A program made the translations under genes and the position numbers. Of a stretch of 64,000 nt of DNA, positions 60,017 to 64,000 are shown one piece after another; within the stretch, counting starts at the first letter, position 1; each line of letters begins with the position of its first letter. The notes under the pieces are model-generated. The model made no database searches and had not been told where the DNA came from. It worked only from the letters and a program-made list of their open reading frames with translations. The stretch comes from Eubacteriales bacterium (lineage in GTDB: Bacteria; Bacillota; Clostridia; Lachnospirales; Lachnospiraceae): NCBI GenBank assembly GCA_030533385.1, contig JAUNJG010000001.1:1-64000 (forward strand), in the 5' to 3' direction.

Positions 60017-61336
60017 TCAATCTTTGCGCTCCCTGTAAATAAACCTTACCGGCGTCCCCCGGAATCCAAAGGTAGTCCGAATCTGATTTTCAATATACCG
60101 GGTGTAGGAAAAATGCGTCAGTTTCTTGTCGTTGATGAACATCACAAAAGTCGGCGGTTTCACAGATACCTGGGTAATATAATAAATACGAAGTCTTCTT
60201 CCCTTGTCGCTCGGCGGCTGCTTCATCGCCATGGACTCGGTGAGAATTTCGTTCAACACCCCGGTCTGCACCCTGAGGGCACAGTTCTCAATGACCGCAT
60301 CAATCATATCAAAAAGCTTCGGCAGTCGCTGGCCGGTCTTTGCCGAGAGAAAAATCAGCTCCGCATAAGGCATATAAGCAAGTTTCTCCCTTATTTTTTC
60401 CGTAAACTTCTTGATGGTGTGATTGTCTTTTTCAATCAAATCCCACTTATTGACAGCGATAATCATTCCTTTGCCCCGCTCATGGGCGATGCCCGCAATT
60501 TTGGCGTCCTGCTCCGTGATGCCCTCCTCGGCATCAATAATGAGAACCGCCACGTCGCACCGCTCCACCGCCGCCACCGTGCGGATGATGCTGTATCGTT
60601 CCAGTTCTTCCTTAATCTTACTTTTTCGCCGAAGTCCCGCCGTGTCAATGAACACATACTCCTGTCCATTTCTCGTCACCGTAGTATCGATGGCGTCCCT
60701 CGTCGTCCCGGCAATGGGAGATACGATGACTCTCTCCTCTCCGAGAAGTTTATTGATGATGGAGGACTTTCCCGCATTGGGCTTTCCGATGACGGCAATC
60801 TTTGGCCGGGAGTCTTCCTCTTCCTCCATCTCCATCTCCGGGAACTGCTTTACCACCTCGTCCAGCATGTCTCCGATGCCCAGCTTTCCGGCGGCGGAAA
60901 TCGGAATCGGATCTCCCAAGCCCAGATTATAAAACTCATATACATCCGGCATGAACTTTTGGAAATCATCTACCTTATTCACGAGAAGCAACACCGGGCG
61001 ACCGGACCGTCTCAGCATATCTGCCACCTTAAAATCAGCATCCACCAGTCCCTGACGGACATCAGTAAGAAACAATATCACGTCGGCGGTGGAAATGGCA
61101 ATCTCCGCCTGCTCTCTCATTCTCGATAAAATAATGTCACTGGATTCCGGCTCGATTCCTCCGGTATCCACCAGAGTAAACTGGTATCGCAGCCAGGATA
61201 CATCCGCAAAAATTCTGTCTCTTGTTACTCCGGGGGTATCTTCTACTATGGAAATCCTGCTTCCCGCCAGTGCATTAAACAAGGTGGATTTTCCTACGTT
61301 AGGTCTTCCCACGACAGCTACAACTGGTTTATTCAT
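60017..61336 (-). CDS. der: Ribosome biogenesis GTPase Der (EngA)
   Basis: Acts in 50S subunit assembly. 439 residues: two tandem G domains (G1 GRPNVGKS near 10 and GKPNAGKS near 180; DTPG and DTAG switch regions; NKVD and NKWD specificity motifs) and a C-terminal KH-like domain (about 350-439). GGAGG lies 5 bases before the ATG at 61336. Confidence 0.98.
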   Translation of the reverse strand: MNKPVVAVVGRPNVGKSTLFNALAGSRISIVEDTPGVTRDRIFADVSWLRYQFTLVDTGGIEPESSDIILSRMREQAEIAISTADVILFLTDVRQGLVDADFKVADMLRRSGRPVLLLVNKVDDFQKFMPDVYEFYNLGLGDPIPISAAGKLGIGDMLDEVVKQFPEMEMEEEEDSRPKIAVIGKPNAGKSSIINKLLGEERVIVSPIAGTTRDAIDTTVTRNGQEYVFIDTAGLRRKSKIKEELERYSIIRTVAAVERCDVAVLIIDAEEGITEQDAKIAGIAHERGKGMIIAVNKWDLIEKDNHTIKKFTEKIREKLAYMPYAELIFLSAKTGQRLPKLFDMIDAVIENCALRVQTGVLNEILTESMAMKQPPSDKGRRLRIYYITQVSVKPPTFVMFINDKKLTHFSYTRYIENQIRTTFGFRGTPVRFIYRERKD

Positions 61337-61608
61337 CTTTCCCTCCATTTTCTGTCAGGTGCTCTCAAAATCTCTCCCGTCTTTTCATCCAAAAAACACC
61401 GGCATCTCCACAATACACAGTTTCACAGACCTACCCTCATGTAAGCCCGCACATCCGCCGGAAGTTTCCCCAAAAAGACAAAGAAAGTTTCCCACCACAT
61501 TCTATCTCCGGCAGCCCATATCGGAACAGTCTGCCGGCCAGTATCCAAATCTTTTTATTTTGCTTTGCAAAGGAGCCTCTTCTCATCATTTTCCGGGAAA
61601 TTCCATCC

Positions 61609-62922
61609 TCAGAGCATGAGAATCTTGTCTACAAAATCTGCTCCTTCTGATTGTATTATATTTACAGGAACTTGTAAAGCCTGAGACAGTTCGTCCACCG
61701 TCATATCATCCAGAAAAATATCTTCGTCTGCCTTCAGAACATTACATGGAAGCAGCAGTCTCTCCCCCAGCTCTTTTCCCTTTAACTGGTTGCGGATATC
61801 CTGTCCGGTCAACAGTCCCGTCACCGTAATCTGCTCTCCAAAAAATACGTTTTCCACGCAATATACATGAACTTTCATTCCTCGGTAGGCCGCTTCCAGC
61901 TTATCTGCCAGCATCCGAATCGTCGGGTATGCCAGCTTCGCCGTGGCGATGGATACGGCATTTTCCCTCTCTCCGCCGGGCAGCTCCGAAAGCCTCTGTT
62001 CCACCTCGGAGATGAGCAGGCGCATCATGCCCACGCCATTTTCCAGCTGCCCGTATCCTTCGTAGTACTCTTCTCCCGGGAAATCCTGCCCGGCAAGAAT
62101 AAACCACTCGTCACTGGCATGGACAAAAGAAGTTCCATATTTTTTCTGGAAATGTGTCTGCCAGCCATGAATCTGTGCCAACACTCTCCCGGCATCTTCC
62201 TTTGTAAAAGCATCAAGGTCAGGCAAATGATCGCGAAATCGGGTCAGTCCCACCGGAACGACGGAGAGACTTTCCATGTGAGGAAGAAACTGTCCAAGCT
62301 CCCGAATCGTTCTGTCAAGCTCCTCCCCATCGTTCATGCCCTTACACAGCACCACCTGGCTGTTCATGGGAATTTCCGCCTCGTAAAAACGACGAATTTT
62401 CGGCAAAATATCTCCTGCAAACCGGTTGTGCAGCATCTGGCATCGCAGCTTTGGATTGGTGGTATGCACCGAAATATTGATGGGGGCCAGACGATAGCGT
62501 ATCACCCTGTCAATATCTTCCTCTTTCATGTTGGTGAGAGTGATATAATTGCCCTGCAAAAAAGAAAGACGGGAATCGTCATCTTTAAAATAAAGCGTAT
62601 CCCTCATCCCCGGAGGCATCTGGTCAATAAAACAAAACACACATTGATTACAGCAGGAATTGTATTCGTCCATCAAGGAAGTCTCAAACACAATTCCCAA
62701 ATCTTCATCCTCATCTTTTTCTATTTCAAGCAGACATTCCTCGCCGTCCTTCGTGAGAATCTCCATCTGCAAAAAGTCGTCTTCTATATAATATTGATAA
62801 TCAAAAATATCCGTAATTTTACTGCCGTTGACGGACCCAACTCTGTCTCCCGGTTCCAGGCCACACTCCTCGGCAATGCTCCCCGGCATCACTTCCGTAA
62901 TCCGGTGCCAAATCTTTTCCAT
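61609..62922 (-). CDS. DUF512-family radical SAM protein with PDZ domain
   Basis: 437 residues. An N-terminal PDZ-like segment (VMPGSIAEECGLEPGDRVGSVNG, in parts, 11-34) is followed by the cluster motif CCNQCVFCFIDQMPPGMR (about 89-106). A radical SAM-like barrel comes next, then the DUF512 domain (from about 210). The function is unproven; clostridial members usually sit next to der, as here. AGAGG lies 6 bases before the ATG at 62922. The 272-bp gap to der holds only a CCGGCAG/CTGCCGG hairpin (61508-61537). Confidence 0.92.
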   Translation of the reverse strand: MEKIWHRITEVMPGSIAEECGLEPGDRVGSVNGSKITDIFDYQYYIEDDFLQMEILTKDGEECLLEIEKDEDEDLGIVFETSLMDEYNSCCNQCVFCFIDQMPPGMRDTLYFKDDDSRLSFLQGNYITLTNMKEEDIDRVIRYRLAPINISVHTTNPKLRCQMLHNRFAGDILPKIRRFYEAEIPMNSQVVLCKGMNDGEELDRTIRELGQFLPHMESLSVVPVGLTRFRDHLPDLDAFTKEDAGRVLAQIHGWQTHFQKKYGTSFVHASDEWFILAGQDFPGEEYYEGYGQLENGVGMMRLLISEVEQRLSELPGGERENAVSIATAKLAYPTIRMLADKLEAAYRGMKVHVYCVENVFFGEQITVTGLLTGQDIRNQLKGKELGERLLLPCNVLKADEDIFLDDMTVDELSQALQVPVNIIQSEGADFVDKILML

Positions 62923-62976
62923 ACAAACCTCTTTCCTCACAACATTTTGTCTTTGTCCGCTCTCTTCGTACCGCCG

Positions 62977-63816
62977 TCAGGTCAGCATAATAAAGCAACC
63001 CATATTTCCCCGTTTCCCGTGACTGGCACGGTGGGAAAATAACTTATCGTGATTGCAGCAGGTACAAAGATCCGTCACATCCAAATGTTCCGGCAAAATT
63101 CCCGCCTCCCGCAAAATGATTTCATTCGCCTTCCATAAATCGAGCTGGTATTTTCCCGGCTTTCCCGGCTTAGCGACAATCTTCAGCGCCTCCTCCGAAA
63201 AAACATGAGAAAAAGCTTCCACCACGTCCTCGCTCACCTCATAGCAATCTTGGCAGATGGACGGGCCGATGGCCGCAATGATGTCCCGGGGAAAACAGCC
63301 GTAATCCTTCTCCATGCAGGCAACCATTTTGGCTCCGATACGCCCCGCCGTCCCTCTCCATCCAGAATGAGCCAGGGCGGCCACCTTCTTTACCGGGTCA
63401 TAAAAAATCAGAGGCACACAATCCGCATAAGAAGTATACATCGGCACATTTTTTTCATTGGTGACAAGGCCGTCCACGCCCGGCACGCTCTCCCGAACTA
63501 TGCCCTCTCCCCGGTTCCCGGCACCCACCTTCCGAATCTTTGTTCCATGAACCTGAGAAGAAAGCACAAGGTCTTTCGATGAAAAGCCAATGGCCTCTCC
63601 GATTCTGCGAAAATTTTCCTTCACATTTTCTTCTTCATCTCCCCTGGTGAAGGAGAGATTCATCTCCCCCAGGCATCCCTTACTGACACCTCCCATGCGA
63701 GTGGAAAATCCATGTACCACCCCCGCCTTTACCAGCTTGGGGAAGGTCAGATACACCACCCCGTCTTTTTGATTCTCCAGCGTGGAATGATTTTGATTCG
63801 CATATATCCAATCCAT
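62977..63816 (-). CDS. pgeF: Purine nucleoside phosphorylase / multicopper polyphenol oxidase domain protein (PgeF/YlmD family)
   Basis: 279 residues of the DUF152/laccase-domain family: FSTRMGGVSKG near the N-terminus, VHGTKI, the metal Cys/His in YADCVPLIFYD and AHSGWRGTAG, and GPSICQDCYEV. Relatives cleave purine nucleosides or edit peptidoglycan precursors. GGGAGG lies 5 bases before the ATG at 63816. Upstream yraN ends 13 bases away. Confidence 0.93.
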   Translation of the reverse strand: MDWIYANQNHSTLENQKDGVVYLTFPKLVKAGVVHGFSTRMGGVSKGCLGEMNLSFTRGDEEENVKENFRRIGEAIGFSSKDLVLSSQVHGTKIRKVGAGNRGEGIVRESVPGVDGLVTNEKNVPMYTSYADCVPLIFYDPVKKVAALAHSGWRGTAGRIGAKMVACMEKDYGCFPRDIIAAIGPSICQDCYEVSEDVVEAFSHVFSEEALKIVAKPGKPGKYQLDLWKANEIILREAGILPEHLDVTDLCTCCNHDKLFSHRASHGKRGNMGCFIMLT

Positions 63817-63829
63817 AGATTCCTCCCTT

Positions 63830-64000
63830 TCACGGCCAGTGGTACTCAAAAGCATTTTTTATCCATCGGCATTGATAATCCCCATCGACCTCCACCACAT
63901 CAAACCGGGCGGGTACATACTCATCCAGATCATATTTCAAGCGAAAATAATCATAAGCCCGGCAAATCTTTCTCTGCTTTCTAAGGTCCACTGCCTCGCA
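63830..64000 (-). CDS. YraN/UPF0102 family protein, 3' end only
   Basis: The last 56 codons of a gene that continues beyond the window edge. The sequence AVDLRKQRKICRAYDYF followed by PARFDVVEVDG and the WIKNAFEYHWP ending is the C-terminal half of the YraN endonuclease-like family. It is in the same direction as pgeF, 13 bases upstream. The start and catalytic N-terminal half are outside the window. Confidence 0.88.
   Translation of the reverse strand, partial: CEAVDLRKQRKICRAYDYFRLKYDLDEYVPARFDVVEVDGDYQCRWIKNAFEYHWP

Overview
The window looks like chromosomal DNA from a spore-forming Clostridia bacterium of the Lachnospiraceae type. The support is strong AGGAGG-type ribosome sites with occasional TTG/GTG starts, consensus sigma-A promoters, a SpoVB-like flippase, a BclA-like collagen protein, a methionine aminopeptidase carrying a SEC-C zinc motif, Rex, and an ABC-F/plsY/der neighbourhood. 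The species cannot be fixed from the sequence alone. No phage, insertion sequence or CRISPR array is visible; the only stable RNA gene found is a tRNA-Arg(CCG).

Layout. 0-7.3 kb: enolase, then (all minus) a branched-chain amino acid ABC transporter (binding protein, LivH, LivM, LivG, LivF) ending in a cytidylate-kinase-like gene. 7.6-9.8 kb (plus): a TPR glycosyltransferase followed by a collagen-like spore-surface protein with a SigK-like promoter. 9.9-11.8 kb: a DEDDh exonuclease and SEC-C methionine aminopeptidase. 12.0-18.9 kb: a tightly packed eight-gene minus-strand operon (rhodanese lipoprotein, small membrane protein, VTT protein, CCG-domain Fe-S protein, fused nucleotidyl/glycosyltransferase, APH-fold kinase, second VTT protein, and a C_GCAxxG_C_C gene broken by an in-frame stop). 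Its function is not known to me and it is the best candidate for an undescribed pathway. 19-24 kb: glycolytic cluster gap-pgk-tpiA-gpmI.

24-37 kb: a PHP phosphatase, then a complete hexuronate operon (GPH transporter, HAD hydrolase, GH3 glycosidase, UxuA, UxuB, UxaC, Eda, KdgK) with a divergent AraC regulator. It can take glucuronate (after glycoside cleavage) to pyruvate and glyceraldehyde-3-phosphate, which feeds the neighbouring glycolytic genes. 37-48.5 kb: glutamate dehydrogenase, an Lrp regulator, a divergent RlmH-like gene beside a DUF362 ferredoxin, tRNA-Arg, cysteine desulfurase, SpoVB-like protein, a second RlmH lacking its tail, a YugP-type protease, glycerol dehydrogenase and an aminotransferase. 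48.6-64 kb: polar amino acid ABC transporter, YebC, aminotransferase, CorC-like CBS protein, orphan MazF, NAD(P)HX repair enzyme, Rex, ABC-F protein, PlsY, Der, a DUF512 radical SAM protein, PgeF and the 3' end of yraN.

Most notable: the unexplained rhodanese/VTT/Fe-S/glycosyltransferase operon; two RlmH-family genes with complementary lesions (one lost the SAM loop, the other the C-terminal tail), suggesting a heterodimer; the glycosyltransferase plus collagen-protein pair resembling the C. difficile sgtA/bclA arrangement; and several promoter-plus-hairpin leaders.
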